Source of the DNA: Acinetobacter sp. NIPH 298
GTDB lineage: Bacteria > Pseudomonadota > Gammaproteobacteria > Pseudomonadales > Moraxellaceae
Direction: 5' to 3'
Assembly (NCBI RefSeq): GCF_000369505.1
Contig: NZ_KB850055.1
Coordinates: 496,001-560,000, forward strand
DNA: 64,000 bases
The notes beneath the pieces are model-generated. The model made no database searches. It was not told the origin of the DNA and saw nothing but the letters and a program-made list of their open reading frames with translations. Position 1 is the stretch's first letter. Each line of letters opens with the position of its first letter. Of the stretch, positions 10,631 through 21,419 are shown piece by piece. The position numbers and the translations under genes are program-made.

Positions 10631-11230
10631 ATGTTTATTAGCTTTGAAGGCACAGAAGGTGTAGGCAAAACCACGTTGATTCGTAAGATTCATCAGTATT
10701 TTGAGCAGCAAGGTAAAGAGGTGGTGTTGACTCGTGAGCCAGGTGGCACGCCTTTGGCTGAACAGATTCGTTCATTATTATTGGCAGTCAATCATGATGA
10801 GCAAATGAGTCATGATACTGAGTTGCTATTGATTTACGCAGCGCGTGCTCAACATCTACAACAAGTGATTTTACCTGCATTGGATGCTGGAAAAATTGTT
10901 TTAAGTGATCGTTTTACCGATGCAAGTTTTGCTTATCAGTGTTCTGGGCGTGGTTTGAGTCAGGAAAAATTACAACTGTTGAATCAAACTTTTGTGGCGA
11001 AAATGCCGAATATTACCTTTTGGTTGGATGCACCGATTGAGTTGGGTATGACTCGTGCGCGAGAGCGTGGCGCATTGGATCGTTTTGAGCAAGAGAAATT
11101 GAGTTTCTTTGCGAAGGTTCGTTCTGGTTATGAGACCTTGTGGCAAGCAGAGCCTGAACGGATTAAGCGTTTAGATGCAACGCAGAATGCTGATATGGTG
11201 TTTGATAAAGCTTTGCAATATTTGAAATAA
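10631..11230 (+). CDS. tmk: Thymidylate kinase
   Basis: 199 aa. P-loop FEGTEGVGKTT at the N-terminus, TREPGGTPLAEQIR, the DRFTDASFAYQ motif and the LID region (RARERGALDRFEQE). Phosphorylates dTMP to dTDP. The ATG abuts the mltG stop, so translation is probably coupled. Confidence 0.95.
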   Translation: MFISFEGTEGVGKTTLIRKIHQYFEQQGKEVVLTREPGGTPLAEQIRSLLLAVNHDEQMSHDTELLLIYAARAQHLQQVILPALDAGKIVLSDRFTDASFAYQCSGRGLSQEKLQLLNQTFVAKMPNITFWLDAPIELGMTRARERGALDRFEQEKLSFFAKVRSGYETLWQAEPERIKRLDATQNADMVFDKALQYLK

Positions 11231-11301
11231 GAGCCTTGATAATGAGTTTGCCCTGCCTCATAAAAATGCGGGTAAATAAATGCTTTTTGATAGTTATTGC
11301 C

Positions 11302-11395
11302 TTACTTTTCAGGGATGAAAAGTAACAAAAATCCTTTGTTGCGCTGACGGGACATCCTTGATACCGCAGCGCAACAGGCGACATCCATGTCGCCT
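11302..11395. repeat. Cluster of three inverted repeats between convergent tmk and nadB
   Basis: Three adjacent hairpins: TTACTTTTC/GAAAAGTAA (11302-11325), GTTGCGCTG/CAGCGCAAC (11338-11375) and the perfect AGGCGACA/TGTCGCCT (11376-11395). They fall between convergent genes. They resemble REP-type or composite terminator elements; no transposase is present. Confidence 0.6.
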
Positions 11396-11462
11396 ACCAC
11401 GATAGTAAATAACAACTACAAACTCATTTATAAAGCTTAAGAAAATCAAAAGCTTTAAAATA

Positions 11463-13094
11463 TCACTCATTCACCAACGGCTGTTCCACTTTAAAATTAG
11501 GTGGAGTTAAAACCGTTTTGCGAATTTCATTCGACAGTTCAGGATAATCCAATGTGTAATGCAAACCACGTGATTCTTTACGCTCCATCGCACAACGTAC
11601 AATCATTTCAGAAACTAGAACTAAGTTGCGCAATTCGATCAAGTTCTTACTGACACGATAATCTCGATAGTATTCATTGATTTCACGTTTCAACATTTCA
11701 ATACGATGTAAAGCACGTTGTAAACGCTTAGTCGTCCGAACAATACCGACATAGTTCCACATGGTTGAACGTAGTTCATCCCAGTTTTGAAGAATGACAA
11801 CATCTTCGTCTGCATCGGTAACTTGAGACTCATCCCAAGAGGGTACATCTGGAAATTCAAAGCTTGTGTTGTGTTTGCTCTGAATATCTTCTGCCGCACT
11901 CATACCATATACAAAACATTCAAGCAGTGAGTTGCTCGCCATACGGTTTGCGCCGTGTAAACCAGTATAAGAGGTTTCACCAATCGCATATAAACCATCG
12001 AGATCCGTTTGGCTATGTTCATCGACCATCACACCGCCACAGGTATAGTGCGCTGCTGGAACTACAGGAATCATATCTTTGGTGATATCGATACCGAGTT
12101 CAAGCAAACGTGCATATAAGGTAGGGAAGTGTTCAGTAATAAATTCAGGTGTCTTGTGTGTGATGTCCAACCAAACATGGCGGATACCGAGGCGCTTGAT
12201 TTCATGGTCGATCGTACGCGCCACAATATCACGTGGTGCCAGTTCAGCACGTTCGTCAAAACGCAACATAAAACGTTCACCATCTGGCAGACGTAAATAT
12301 GCACCTTCACCACGCATCGCTTCAGTAATTAAGAAAGAACGCGCTTTCGGATGATATAAACAGGTTGGGTGGAATTGGTTAAATTCCATATTGGCAACAC
12401 GGCAACCTGCACGATAGGCCATTGCAATACCATCACCGGTCGCAATATCAGGATTTGAGGTATATAGGTAAGCTTTCATAGCCCCGCCACAAGCTAAAGC
12501 TGTGAATGGTGCTAAGAAGGTATGAACTTGTTCAGTGCTTTCATTTAAAGCGTATAAGCCGATCGCGCGATTGGCTTGGTCTTGATGACCCAGTTTGTGC
12601 AGTGTGATGAGATCAATCGCAATATAATCTTCAAAAATCGTAATATTTTCGCGTTCTTGTGCGCGCTCGACCAAGGTTGTTGAAATCGCCTTACCTGTCG
12701 CATCTGCGGAGTGAATAATACGACGTTGAGAGTGTCCGCCTTCACGAGTGAGGTGAAGTTGTTCATCATCATCTAAAGTGAATTGCACGCCTTGTTTCAA
12801 CAGGAAATCTACCGAAGGCTTACCACCTTCAACCGTATGTTTGACTGCATCTAATTCACATAGATGTCCGCCTGCAATCATTGTGTCATTAATATGTTGT
12901 TGAATAGAGTCTGTTTCGTCTAAGACCGCAGCAACCCCACCTTGTGCATAGAAAGTGCTCGCTTCTGTTAGAGCTGCTTTTGCTAAAATGGCAATGTTGT
13001 AATGACTTGGTAAAGAGAGTGCAAGACTTAAACCTGCACCGCCACTGCCCACAATAATCACATCAAAATGGTGAATTGCTTTTAAATCAGGCAT
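11463..13094 (-). CDS. nadB: L-aspartate oxidase
   Basis: 543 aa. Oxidises L-aspartate to iminoaspartate for de novo NAD synthesis. FAD-binding start [18 protein letters not shown], then the family GGVAAV, the active-site HPTCLYHP and the [21 protein letters not shown] segment, and a C-terminal three-helix domain with the RxxK-rich region. Normal length; monocistronic by spacing. Confidence 0.95.
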   Translation of the reverse strand: MPDLKAIHHFDVIIVGSGGAGLSLALSLPSHYNIAILAKAALTEASTFYAQGGVAAVLDETDSIQQHINDTMIAGGHLCELDAVKHTVEGGKPSVDFLLKQGVQFTLDDDEQLHLTREGGHSQRRIIHSADATGKAISTTLVERAQERENITIFEDYIAIDLITLHKLGHQDQANRAIGLYALNESTEQVHTFLAPFTALACGGAMKAYLYTSNPDIATGDGIAMAYRAGCRVANMEFNQFHPTCLYHPKARSFLITEAMRGEGAYLRLPDGERFMLRFDERAELAPRDIVARTIDHEIKRLGIRHVWLDITHKTPEFITEHFPTLYARLLELGIDITKDMIPVVPAAHYTCGGVMVDEHSQTDLDGLYAIGETSYTGLHGANRMASNSLLECFVYGMSAAEDIQSKHNTSFEFPDVPSWDESQVTDADEDVVILQNWDELRSTMWNYVGIVRTTKRLQRALHRIEMLKREINEYYRDYRVSKNLIELRNLVLVSEMIVRCAMERKESRGLHYTLDYPELSNEIRKTVLTPPNFKVEQPLVNE

Positions 13095-13449
13095 GTCGAT
13101 CTGCTTCAGTTTTAAACGTTCGCTAATGACAACGCTTTTTCATTAAAAAGGCAAGGGCTAATCTGCCTAGAATTGAGTGATTTTTTAGCAAATGTGATGA
13201 TATTTAATCTGCGTAGCGGTTCACTATATCTTCGTATCGAGTGGTGGGGCTATTGTTGGTGATGCTCATACGCTCGAAAATGAAAGCATGAGTGATGCTC
13301 GGTATTTTGACTGTTTATTCATATTTCCACCTGCAACATCTCCTTATATCTTGAAAAGATAAACATATTTTTACGAAAAAATGGGTGGGCTTATGCTAAA
13401 AACATAGTCTAAAATTTTTTTTGATCATCAGTCTGTAGGTTCTTGCTTC
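13095..13449. other. Intergenic region between divergent nadB and the DegP-like gene
   Basis: 355 bases with no convincing gene. It should contain divergent promoters. I do not see a clear sigma-E type promoter in front of the protease gene. Confidence 0.45.
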
Positions 13450-14826
13450 ATGAAAAGTCGCTATTTACAACAAGGAATGTATGCTGCGGTATTTACAGTT
13501 GCCGCTGCTCAAGTCAATGCCGCAGCGCCAGTAGATTTTTCAAATCTGGTTGAGCAGGTCAGTCCTGCTGTGGTGAGTGTCAATGTTGTGAAAAAAATGA
13601 CTCAGGAAGAGTTGTTACAGCAACAAGTTCCAGAAATTCTACGCCGTTTTTTTGGCAATCAGGTCATTATTCCTCAACGACAAGGGCCGCAAGAAAAAAC
13701 AGCTTTTGGTAGTGCATTTTTTATTAGTAAAGATGGCTACTTGGTGACAAATCATCATGTGATCTCAAATGCTTCACGTATCAGTATCACCTTAAATGAC
13801 CGTCGTGAGTTTGATGCAACACTGGTTGGTAGTGATGAGCGTACCGATGTCGCGGTACTTAAGGTTCAAGGGGCGAATTTCCCTGAGTTAAGAGTGGGTG
13901 ATGTAAACCAGCTCAGAGTGGGTGAACCTGTTCTGGCTATCGGCTCTCCTTTTGGTTTTGATTATTCCGCCTCCGCTGGGATCGTCAGTGCAAAATCTCG
14001 TAATATGAGTGGTGAGACCTCAGTTCCTTTTATTCAAACTGATGCAGCTTTAAATCCAGGTAACTCTGGTGGTCCATTATTTAACCAACGCGGTGAAGTG
14101 GTCGGCGTTAACTCTCGAATCTTTAGTGGTACAGGCGGTTATATGGGCTTGTCATTCTCGATCCCGATTGATGTCGCGATGGATGTGGTTCAGCAACTAA
14201 AAGCCAATGGTAAAGTGACCCGTTCTTATTTGGGTATCATGCTCCAAGATATTGATCGTAATTTGGCTGAAGCATATAAGTTACCAAAACCTGAAGGTTC
14301 ATTGGTTACTCAAGTTGCACCAAAATCACCAGCAGAAAAAGCAGGTTTAAAATCAGGTGATGTGATCTTAAAAATTAATGGCACAGCGATTTCTCGTACC
14401 AGTGATTTACTCTATACACTAAACCGTACTGCACCGAATCAAACCATTCGATTAGATGTTTTACGTGATGAAAAAATTCGTACTGTTTCCGCAACTTTAA
14501 GTACTGCACCAGATGACACACCTGCAGCAGAAGATAAAAATAACCCAACCAATGGATTGGGAATGAGTATCCGAAATCTGACACCCGCTGAGCAATCTCG
14601 CTTAGAAGTGTCTGGTGGTATTTTGGTACAAGAAGTGAAACGTGGTGGGTTAGCTTCGTTGTCAAACATTGTTGCTGGTGATGTGATTCTTCAAGTCAAC
14701 GGGGTTGCGATTACGGATAGTGCAGCTTTTGCTAGAGTGATTGCTGGATTGCCTAAAGGTAGCGTTGCGCGTGTTGCGATTATTCGTCAGGGGCAACGAG
14801 CAATATTGGGTTTACGCCTACAATAA
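13450..14826 (+). CDS. DegP/MucD-type periplasmic serine protease
   Basis: 458 aa. Signal peptide (residues 1-25, ending VNAAA), trypsin-like domain with catalytic His (TNHHVIS), Asp (DERTDVAVLK) and Ser (NPGNSGGP), then two PDZ domains (about 265-355 and 370-455). Single-copy HtrA-family quality-control protease of the envelope. The arrangement fits MucD/DegQ. It may degrade misfolded periplasmic proteins and dampen envelope stress signalling, by family knowledge. Confidence 0.9.
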   Translation: MKSRYLQQGMYAAVFTVAAAQVNAAAPVDFSNLVEQVSPAVVSVNVVKKMTQEELLQQQVPEILRRFFGNQVIIPQRQGPQEKTAFGSAFFISKDGYLVTNHHVISNASRISITLNDRREFDATLVGSDERTDVAVLKVQGANFPELRVGDVNQLRVGEPVLAIGSPFGFDYSASAGIVSAKSRNMSGETSVPFIQTDAALNPGNSGGPLFNQRGEVVGVNSRIFSGTGGYMGLSFSIPIDVAMDVVQQLKANGKVTRSYLGIMLQDIDRNLAEAYKLPKPEGSLVTQVAPKSPAEKAGLKSGDVILKINGTAISRTSDLLYTLNRTAPNQTIRLDVLRDEKIRTVSATLSTAPDDTPAAEDKNNPTNGLGMSIRNLTPAEQSRLEVSGGILVQEVKRGGLASLSNIVAGDVILQVNGVAITDSAAFARVIAGLPKGSVARVAIIRQGQRAILGLRLQ

Positions 14827-14842
14827 GATTTCATAATGCGAT

Positions 14843-14871
14843 AAAAACCACTCTCACTTTGAGTGGTTTTT
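14843..14871 (+). terminator. Terminator after the DegP-like gene
   Basis: ACCACTC/GAGTGGT stem with 7-nt loop, A run before and T run after, 17 bases past the stop. Confidence 0.85.
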
Positions 14872-14941
14872 ATTTTGTCATATTGATGGGTTTAGATTAC
14901 TGTGTGCAGCAGTGCAGGGATTTAAAAAGTATAGCTACATT

Positions 14942-15406
14942 ATGAGTACGATTTTTGATTTAAAAATACAGGTTCAACCTGAACATATTGATGTGCTGGG
15001 TCATGTCAATAACGTGATCTATGTGCAGTGGATGCAAGATGTGGCGGCTGCGCATATTGAAACATTAGGCTTAGGTTTGGCGCAATATTTAGAACTAAAA
15101 CATGCCATGGTTGCAGTTGAACATCATGTGCAATATCGCAAAGCCGCGCTTGAAGGTGAAGAAATTATTTTACGGACATGGCTAGATGATATAAATGCGC
15201 TGTACTCGTTCCGTCAGTATGCATTTTATCGACCAAAAGATCAGAGTGTCTTGTTTATTGCCAATACCAAATGGGCTTGTATCGAGATTGCAACTGGTCG
15301 TCCAAAGCGTATGTCACCAAGCTTCTCCCAAGCGTATCAGCCTATCTCAACCGATTTGAATCCAATGGATTTTTCGGTTTCTTATGCGCAGATTTCTACA
15401 GTTTAA
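14942..15406 (+). CDS. Hot-dog fold acyl-CoA thioesterase, 4HBT family
   Basis: 154 aa from ATG 14942. The motif HIDVLGHVNNVIYVQWMQDVA carries the D-x-G-H-V-N-N active-site pattern of 4-hydroxybenzoyl-CoA-type thioesterases (YbgC/FadM-like). The mid region EEIILRTWLDDINALYSFRQY fits the fold. Probable acyl-CoA hydrolase in the cytoplasm; the substrate is not known from sequence. Confidence 0.82.
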   Translation: MSTIFDLKIQVQPEHIDVLGHVNNVIYVQWMQDVAAAHIETLGLGLAQYLELKHAMVAVEHHVQYRKAALEGEEIILRTWLDDINALYSFRQYAFYRPKDQSVLFIANTKWACIEIATGRPKRMSPSFSQAYQPISTDLNPMDFSVSYAQISTV

Positions 15407-15561
15407 ATCTAAATAAGATGCTTATGTTTGCTCTTAAATAGGCATCATTATTTTGAATACTTTGAAAGGTCGTTCTGTTATAATCCCTAACAATTTTGTT
15501 AAACCGCTTTGGCTCATCACTTTTTTAAAGGATAGAGCGTTCTATTTTCTCAAGGTAACCC

Positions 15562-17379
15562 ATGGCGCAAGCTAAAAAATCCGTAGATATCAAAAATATA
15601 CGCAATTTCTCGATTATTGCTCATATTGATCATGGTAAGTCAACTTTGGCTGACCGCTTTATTCAAATGTGTGGTGGCTTACAAGATCGTGAGATGCAAG
15701 CTCAAGTACTGGACTCTATGGAGCTTGAGCGCGAACGTGGGATTACCATTAAAGCTGCGTCAGTTACGCTGTATTACACACATCCAAATGGTCAAGAATA
15801 TCAACTGAACTTTATTGATACACCAGGACACGTTGACTTCTCTTATGAGGTTTCTCGTTCTTTGGCTGCATGTGAAGGCGCGTTGTTGGTTGTAGATGCT
15901 GCACAGGGCGTAGAAGCTCAGTCAGTGGCGAACTGCTACACTGCAATTGAGCAAGGCTTAGAAGTATTGCCAATCTTAAACAAGATTGATTTGCCTCAAG
16001 CAGAGCCTGAACGTGTTATCCATGAAATTGAAGAAATTATTGGTATTGAAGCAACAGATGCACCGACATGTTCAGCAAAAACAGGTTTGGGCGTTGAAGG
16101 TGTTTTAGAGCGTTTGGTGGATGTGATTCCTGCACCACAAGGTGATCGTGATGCGCCGTTACAAGCTTTAATTATTGACTCATGGTTTGATAATTACTTA
16201 GGCGTTGTCTCGTTGGTTCGCATTAAACAAGGTCGTATCCGTAAGGGCGACAAAATGTTGGTGAGATCGACAGGTCAGACGCATCCAGTCACTTCTGTAG
16301 GTGTGTTCAATCCAAAACATAGTGAAACCGATATACTCGAAGCGGGTGAAGTTGGTTTTGTTATTGCAGGGATTAAAGATATTTTTGGTGCGCCAGTGGG
16401 CGATACCATTACTTTATCAAGCACGCCAGATGTTCCGATTTTACCCGGCTTTAAAAAGGTTAAACCGCAGGTCTATGCGGGCTTATTCCCGATTGATGCT
16501 AGCGATTTTGAACCTTTCCGTGAAGCACTACAAAAACTACAGATTAATGACTCTGCTTTATTTTTTGAACCAGAAAGTTCAGATGCTTTAGGTTTTGGTT
16601 TCCGTTGTGGCTTCTTAGGCATGCTGCACATGGAGATCGTACAAGAGCGTTTAGAGCGCGAGTATGATCTTGATTTGATCAGCTCTGCACCAACAGTGAT
16701 TTATGAAGCATTGACCAAAAAGGGCGATATCATCTATATCGATAGCCCATCAAAAATGCCAGATGGTTCAACAGTTGAAGATTTGCGTGAGCCAATTGCT
16801 GAATGTCATATTCTTGTACCACAGGAATATCTAGGCAATGTCATGACTTTGTGTATTGAGCGCCGAGGTGTGCAAAAGGACATGAAATTCTTGGGCAATC
16901 AAGTTTCACTCACTTTTGAAATCCCAATGGCTGAAGTGGTCATGGATTTCTTTGATAAATTGAAATCTTGTTCACGTGGTTTTGCATCGCTCGACTATAA
17001 CTTTGTACGTTTTGAAAGTTCAGCATTGGTTAAGGTTGATGTGTTAATTAATGGCGAAAAGGTTGATGCCTTAGCAATGATTTGTCATCGTAATGATGCA
17101 CGTCACCGTGGTATTGCACTGGTTGAAAAAATGAAAGACTTGATCCCTCGTCAAATGTACGATGTGGCGATTCAAGCAGCCATAGGTGCGCAAATCATTG
17201 CACGTTCTACTGTAAAAGCGATGCGTAAAAACGTATTAGCAAAATGTTATGGTGGTGACGTATCGCGTAAGAAAAAGTTACTTTCAAAACAAAAAGAAGG
17301 TAAGAAACGCATGAAACAAGTGGGAAGTGTTGAAATCCCACAAGAAGCGTTCTTAGCTGTGTTGAAAGTTGAAAGATAA
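15562..17379 (+). CDS. lepA: Elongation factor 4 (LepA)
   Basis: 605 aa. GTPase domain with G1 [10 protein letters not shown]3 DTPGH, G4 NKID, then EF-G-like domains and the LepA-specific C-terminal domain ending in a basic [20 protein letters not shown] tail. Ribosome-associated factor that acts on stalled or mistranslocated ribosomes or in biogenesis. First gene of the lepA-lepB-DUF4845-rnc-era-recO-pdxJ run. Confidence 0.96.
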   Translation: MAQAKKSVDIKNIRNFSIIAHIDHGKSTLADRFIQMCGGLQDREMQAQVLDSMELERERGITIKAASVTLYYTHPNGQEYQLNFIDTPGHVDFSYEVSRSLAACEGALLVVDAAQGVEAQSVANCYTAIEQGLEVLPILNKIDLPQAEPERVIHEIEEIIGIEATDAPTCSAKTGLGVEGVLERLVDVIPAPQGDRDAPLQALIIDSWFDNYLGVVSLVRIKQGRIRKGDKMLVRSTGQTHPVTSVGVFNPKHSETDILEAGEVGFVIAGIKDIFGAPVGDTITLSSTPDVPILPGFKKVKPQVYAGLFPIDASDFEPFREALQKLQINDSALFFEPESSDALGFGFRCGFLGMLHMEIVQERLEREYDLDLISSAPTVIYEALTKKGDIIYIDSPSKMPDGSTVEDLREPIAECHILVPQEYLGNVMTLCIERRGVQKDMKFLGNQVSLTFEIPMAEVVMDFFDKLKSCSRGFASLDYNFVRFESSALVKVDVLINGEKVDALAMICHRNDARHRGIALVEKMKDLIPRQMYDVAIQAAIGAQIIARSTVKAMRKNVLAKCYGGDVSRKKKLLSKQKEGKKRMKQVGSVEIPQEAFLAVLKVER

Positions 17380-17387
17380 ATAAATGT

Positions 17388-17438
17388 GGCTGGCAGAACA
17401 AAGTGTTGCTTTGTCCAGCCCAAGACAAGCAGCTTGTC
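17388..17438. repeat. Two hairpins between lepA and lepB
   Basis: A bulged stem GGCTGG..ACAAAG / CTTTGT.CCAGCC (17388-17420) and a perfect GACAAGC/GCTTGTC stem (17424-17438). They sit between co-directional lepA and lepB. Neither has a T-run, so they look more like an mRNA processing or attenuation element or a palindromic repeat than a terminator. Confidence 0.5.
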
Positions 17439-17456
17439 GGCTGCAAGTGAGGGTGT

Positions 17457-18320
17457 GTGGATTTTGATTTTAATTTGATTCTGGTACCTGCCACACTTAT
17501 ATTTTTCATGGTGTGGTTGCTTGATAAGTTTGTACTCAAACATCGTGCAAACAAAGGGCGAGATCAGGAAAATTTTATCATTACGTGGGCGTATGATTTC
17601 TGGCCTGTATTGGCGATCGTACTCGTTTTGCGCTCTTTCCTATATGAACCATTTAATATTCCATCTGAGTCTATGGTTCCGACCTTAGAAATTGGTGATT
17701 TTATTTTGGTCAATAAATTTGATTATGGCGTGCGTTTACCGATCGTAAATACCAAAGTGATCAATGTTGGTGAGCCAAAACGTGGTGAAGTCATTGTCTT
17801 CCGTTATCCACCACAACCTACGATTAGTTATATCAAGCGCGTTGTTGGTTTGCCAGGGGACCATATTCAATATAAAGATGGTCAATTGGTCATTAATGGT
17901 GAGCAGGTTGCTAAAGTTGCGACTGAAGTTAAGCGTGAAAAAGATCTATTGGAAACACCAACAGTCTCTTATTTTAAAGAAACTTTAGGTGATCATCAGT
18001 ATTCGGTTCGCTATATAGACGGACGTAATTCTTTGGTTGAAACCTATCAATTTGCACAAGCCAAAGGTGCAGATGCATTGGTTCCATTTGTTGCTAAAGC
18101 CAATGACGTGTTTATTCAAACTCAAGGGCAAGATTGGGAAGTGACTGTACCAGAAGGTCAGTACTTTGCTATGGGTGACAACCGTGATCAAAGTGCTGAT
18201 AGCCGTTTTTGGGGCTTTGTACCTGAAGAAAACTTAACAGGTCGTGCTTTTTATGTATGGATGCATAAAGAACCTGGTTTTAAACTTCCAAGTTTTAACC
18301 GAAATGCTAAAATTGACTAA
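17457..18320 (+). CDS. lepB: Signal peptidase I
   Basis: 287 aa, GTG start. Two N-terminal membrane helices, then the S26 catalytic Ser in PSESMVPTLEIGDFILV and the Lys in YIKRVVGLPGDHI, and box E GDNRDQSADSR. Inner-membrane protease that cleaves secretory signal peptides. Start codon choice rests on family length and distance from lepA; GAGGG lies upstream. Confidence 0.94.
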   Translation: MDFDFNLILVPATLIFFMVWLLDKFVLKHRANKGRDQENFIITWAYDFWPVLAIVLVLRSFLYEPFNIPSESMVPTLEIGDFILVNKFDYGVRLPIVNTKVINVGEPKRGEVIVFRYPPQPTISYIKRVVGLPGDHIQYKDGQLVINGEQVAKVATEVKREKDLLETPTVSYFKETLGDHQYSVRYIDGRNSLVETYQFAQAKGADALVPFVAKANDVFIQTQGQDWEVTVPEGQYFAMGDNRDQSADSRFWGFVPEENLTGRAFYVWMHKEPGFKLPSFNRNAKID

Positions 18321-18348
18321 TAAATAAAAACACATAGGAAATATAAAG

Positions 18349-18726
18349 ATGCGTAAATCTCAGTTGGGGACTTCGTATATTGCAATTTTATTTGGGGTGG
18401 TTTTATTTGCAGTTGCTGTGAAAGCAGCAATTGCAATTTGGCCAGCGTACTGGGATGACAAAGTGATCGACAGTCAAATTGAGGGACTATTAAAAGATAG
18501 CCCGCAAAATACGACACCGAGTAAATTTGCATCTCAGATGGATCAGCGTTTAGATATGAATGGAATACGTGATCTTCGTTTTAAGGATGTCGCACAAGCC
18601 ACATATAAAGATGATTTGATCGTAAACAAAAAGTATGAAGTGCGGAAGCCTTTCATGCTCAATATTAGTTTAGTGATGACTTTTGAGAAGACTTTTGACC
18701 AAAAATCTGCCAAACAAGCTCAGTGA
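18349..18726 (+). CDS. DUF4845 single-pass membrane protein
   Basis: 125 aa. N-terminal membrane helix (residues about 8-30) and a small extracytoplasmic domain. The position between lepB and rnc is the standard place for DUF4845 proteins in gammaproteobacteria. Function unknown; the 3' end overlaps the start of rnc by 32 bases, so it is probably co-translated. Confidence 0.8.
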   Translation: MRKSQLGTSYIAILFGVVLFAVAVKAAIAIWPAYWDDKVIDSQIEGLLKDSPQNTTPSKFASQMDQRLDMNGIRDLRFKDVAQATYKDDLIVNKKYEVRKPFMLNISLVMTFEKTFDQKSAKQAQ

Positions 18727-19390
18727 TAGTCGCTTACAAGGGCGAATCGGTCACCAGTTTAAACAAGTTGACTTGTTGACACTGGCTTTAACCCACCGCT
18801 CTGTTAGCCATAAACACAATTATGAACGCCTAGAATTTCTAGGCGATTCATTATTGGGAATGATCATTGCCAATTATTTATATCAGGTCTACCCTTTAGA
18901 AAATGAAGGGCGTTTGACGCGTATGCGAGCGACGCTTGTGAGACAAGAAGCGCTCGGTAAAATCGCCAATGATTTACAGCTCAGTCGGTCATTAATCTTA
19001 AGTACTGGTGAGTTAAAATCAGGTGGGCATCACCGCGAGTCTATCCTTGCCGATACGGTTGAGGCGATTATCGGTGCGATTTATTTAGACTGTAATGATC
19101 TAAACCAGCTACAAAGCATTGTGTTAAAATGGTATGAACCATACCTCGATTATATTGAACCCACAGATCAACTCAAAGACCCGAAATCACGCTTACAAGA
19201 GTATTTACAAGCACGTAAAAAACCTCTCCCAGTTTACGAGGTTGTAGATATTCAGGGCGATGCGCCAAATCAACATTTTACGGTGGAATGTTTGATTGAT
19301 GGTTTGCCTAAAATACATGGTGAGGGCTCAAGTCGTCGATTCGCTGAACAAACAGCAGCGGCTGAAATTTTAAAATTATTGGAGCAATAA
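18695..19390 (+). CDS. rnc: Ribonuclease III
   Basis: 231 aa if translation starts at TTG 18695, giving [20 protein letters not shown], with GAGAAG just upstream. The catalytic signature [12 protein letters not shown], the second acidic region [13 protein letters not shown] and the C-terminal dsRNA-binding domain ([15 protein letters not shown] onward) are intact. Processes rRNA precursors and structured mRNAs. It starts inside the DUF4845 gene. Confidence 0.93.
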   Translation: MTKNLPNKLSDSRLQGRIGHQFKQVDLLTLALTHRSVSHKHNYERLEFLGDSLLGMIIANYLYQVYPLENEGRLTRMRATLVRQEALGKIANDLQLSRSLILSTGELKSGGHHRESILADTVEAIIGAIYLDCNDLNQLQSIVLKWYEPYLDYIEPTDQLKDPKSRLQEYLQARKKPLPVYEVVDIQGDAPNQHFTVECLIDGLPKIHGEGSSRRFAEQTAAAEILKLLEQ

Positions 19391-19394
19391 CTTG

Positions 19395-20420
19395 ATGTCT
19401 CATTCAAATGACAATCAATCAGAAACGACTGAACCACAAGATGATCAAAATGTAGTTGATCAATTTTTTAGTTCTAAAGAAGTTACCATTCCTTCGGATT
19501 TCAAAAGCGGCTTTGTCGCAATTGTAGGCCGTCCAAATGTGGGTAAATCAACGTTGATGAACCATTTATTAGGACAAAAACTTTCGATTACTTCACGTAA
19601 ACCACAAACCACTCGTCATAAGATTGTGGGTATTGATTCGCGTGAAAAATCACAAGCAGTATTTGTTGATACCCCAGGAATGCACAAAAAAGAAGTCCGT
19701 GCGATCAATAAAATGATGAACCGTGCTGCACATTCTGCGTTGCGTGATGTGAACTTGGTTTTATTTGTGGTTGATGCACAAAAGTGGACTCAAAATGATG
19801 AGCTTGTTTTAGAGAAACTTAAAAACGCAGAAATGCCTGTGATTTTGGTGATCAACAAACTTGATACTTTTGAAAATAAAAATGAAGCACTGCCACTGAT
19901 TCGTGAACGTGCCAAATTAATGAATTTTGCTGAAATTGTCCCTGTTTCAGCTTTGCGTGGCGCGAATCTAGATCACTTGCGTGACACCATTGAAAAGTAC
20001 TTACCTTATCAAGCGCCATTATATTCATTGGATCAGATCACGGATCGTTCAGAACGTTTCCTTGCAAGTGAAATTATCCGTGAAAAAATTATGCGTCAGT
20101 TGGGTGAGGAACTACCATACGATTTAACTGTACAGATCGAATCATTTAAAACTGAAGAAGCAGTGATGAATGAAAAGACCGGTAAATTGAAGTCTGCTTG
20201 TACTTATATTGATGCGACTATTTTTGTAGAACGCCAAGGCCAAAAAGCCATTGTAATTGGTGACAAAGGTGCGAAGCTGAAAAGTATCGGTATGGATGCA
20301 CGTGCAGACATGGAAAGAATGTTTGAGCAAAAGATTATGCTGACGCTTTGGGTTAAAGTGAAAGGTGGCTGGTCTGATGATGAACGTGCGCTGAAAAGTC
20401 TAGGTTATAGCGATATTTAA
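19395..20420 (+). CDS. era: GTPase Era
   Basis: 341 aa. G1 [10 protein letters not shown]3 DTPGMH, G4 NKLD and the C-terminal KH domain ([19 protein letters not shown]). Acts in 30S subunit maturation by binding the 16S rRNA 3' end. The N-terminal 35 residues are acidic and variable. ATG 19395 lies 4 bases after rnc. Confidence 0.95.
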   Translation: MSHSNDNQSETTEPQDDQNVVDQFFSSKEVTIPSDFKSGFVAIVGRPNVGKSTLMNHLLGQKLSITSRKPQTTRHKIVGIDSREKSQAVFVDTPGMHKKEVRAINKMMNRAAHSALRDVNLVLFVVDAQKWTQNDELVLEKLKNAEMPVILVINKLDTFENKNEALPLIRERAKLMNFAEIVPVSALRGANLDHLRDTIEKYLPYQAPLYSLDQITDRSERFLASEIIREKIMRQLGEELPYDLTVQIESFKTEEAVMNEKTGKLKSACTYIDATIFVERQGQKAIVIGDKGAKLKSIGMDARADMERMFEQKIMLTLWVKVKGGWSDDERALKSLGYSDI

Positions 20421-20445
20421 AAAATCTATTAAGATGGAAGCAGGT

Positions 20446-20640
20446 ATGAAAATCACAATACGAGTCATGGCAATCGTGACATGTATATTCATGTTGCAAG
20501 GGTGTATTCATAAAGTGGTGACTGTACCTGTTAAAGTTGCCTATAAAACCACCAAGGGCGTTGTGAAAGGCACAGCGGCTGTGGTGGGTGCTGTGATTCC
20601 TGATGGTGAAGATGATGAAAAAAAGGATGCAAAGGACTAG
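20446..20640 (+). CDS. Small lipoprotein, NF038104-like
   Basis: 64 aa from ATG 20446. Type II signal peptide with lipobox LQGC near residue 19, then VVTVPVKVAYKTTKGVVKGT and an acidic/lysine tail. Resembles the small NF038104-type lipoproteins seen in Acinetobacter between era and recO. Function unknown. Confidence 0.7.
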   Translation: MKITIRVMAIVTCIFMLQGCIHKVVTVPVKVAYKTTKGVVKGTAAVVGAVIPDGEDDEKKDAKD

Positions 20641-20655
20641 GATGAGTCGCATGCT

Positions 20656-21363
20656 ATGATGCGCAATGAGGTCTTGCATGGATATTTAATTCATCATCGT
20701 AAATACCGAGAAAAAAGCCATATTGTGCATTTGTTTACACAGGAATATGGTCGGGTGGATGGAATATTGAGACAGACTCCGCCACCCCAATATCAACCGA
20801 TTCGTGTGCAAGCCACAGGCAAATCTGAACTTAAAAATTTCACTAAGTTGGAAATTTTAAATCAACCGGTTTTTTTTCATGGCGATGCATTCTTTGCTGG
20901 TTTTTATCTTAATGAAGTCATTTTACGTTTGTGCTCTCTAGAAGAAGCGATGCCACAAACATTCCAACAATATCAAATGGTTTTATTGCAGTTACAGCTA
21001 CTTGCGTCACATGAACAAGCATCTTTGTTTTTGCGTCAAATTTTGCGTCAATTTGAGCATGTTTTATTGCAAGAGCTAGGCTATGCAATTGATTTCTCGG
21101 TTGATGCTAGCCAACAACAAGTTCAACCATCTCAGTATTATCAATTTCAGCTTAATGATGGTTTTATGCCTGTTGCAAAAGCCTCACGTTCAACGCTAGA
21201 TGGTGCTCTAATTGTATCCATGCTTAGTTATGAACAAGGACAGGATTTTTCTCACGAACAATTGCAATTATTGGGTAAACTATACCGTCAAATGATTAGC
21301 TCATTGTTGGGTGATCGACCGCTGAAAAGCCGTCAACTTTGGATTCAAAATACTCAAACTTAA
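20656..21363 (+). CDS. recO: DNA repair protein RecO
   Basis: 235 aa. N-terminal OB fold (HGYLIHHRKYREKSHIVHLFT) and helical C-terminal domain (FLRQILRQFEHVLLQELGY). Mediates RecA loading and strand annealing in the RecFOR pathway. Two adjacent ATGs (20656, 20659) are possible starts. Confidence 0.9.
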   Translation: MMRNEVLHGYLIHHRKYREKSHIVHLFTQEYGRVDGILRQTPPPQYQPIRVQATGKSELKNFTKLEILNQPVFFHGDAFFAGFYLNEVILRLCSLEEAMPQTFQQYQMVLLQLQLLASHEQASLFLRQILRQFEHVLLQELGYAIDFSVDASQQQVQPSQYYQFQLNDGFMPVAKASRSTLDGALIVSMLSYEQGQDFSHEQLQLLGKLYRQMISSLLGDRPLKSRQLWIQNTQT

Positions 21364-21419
21364 TCATTCAAAAGCAAAACTTTTAAGTGCTTTGGGGTGA
21401 AGAACAATAGGATATTTTT

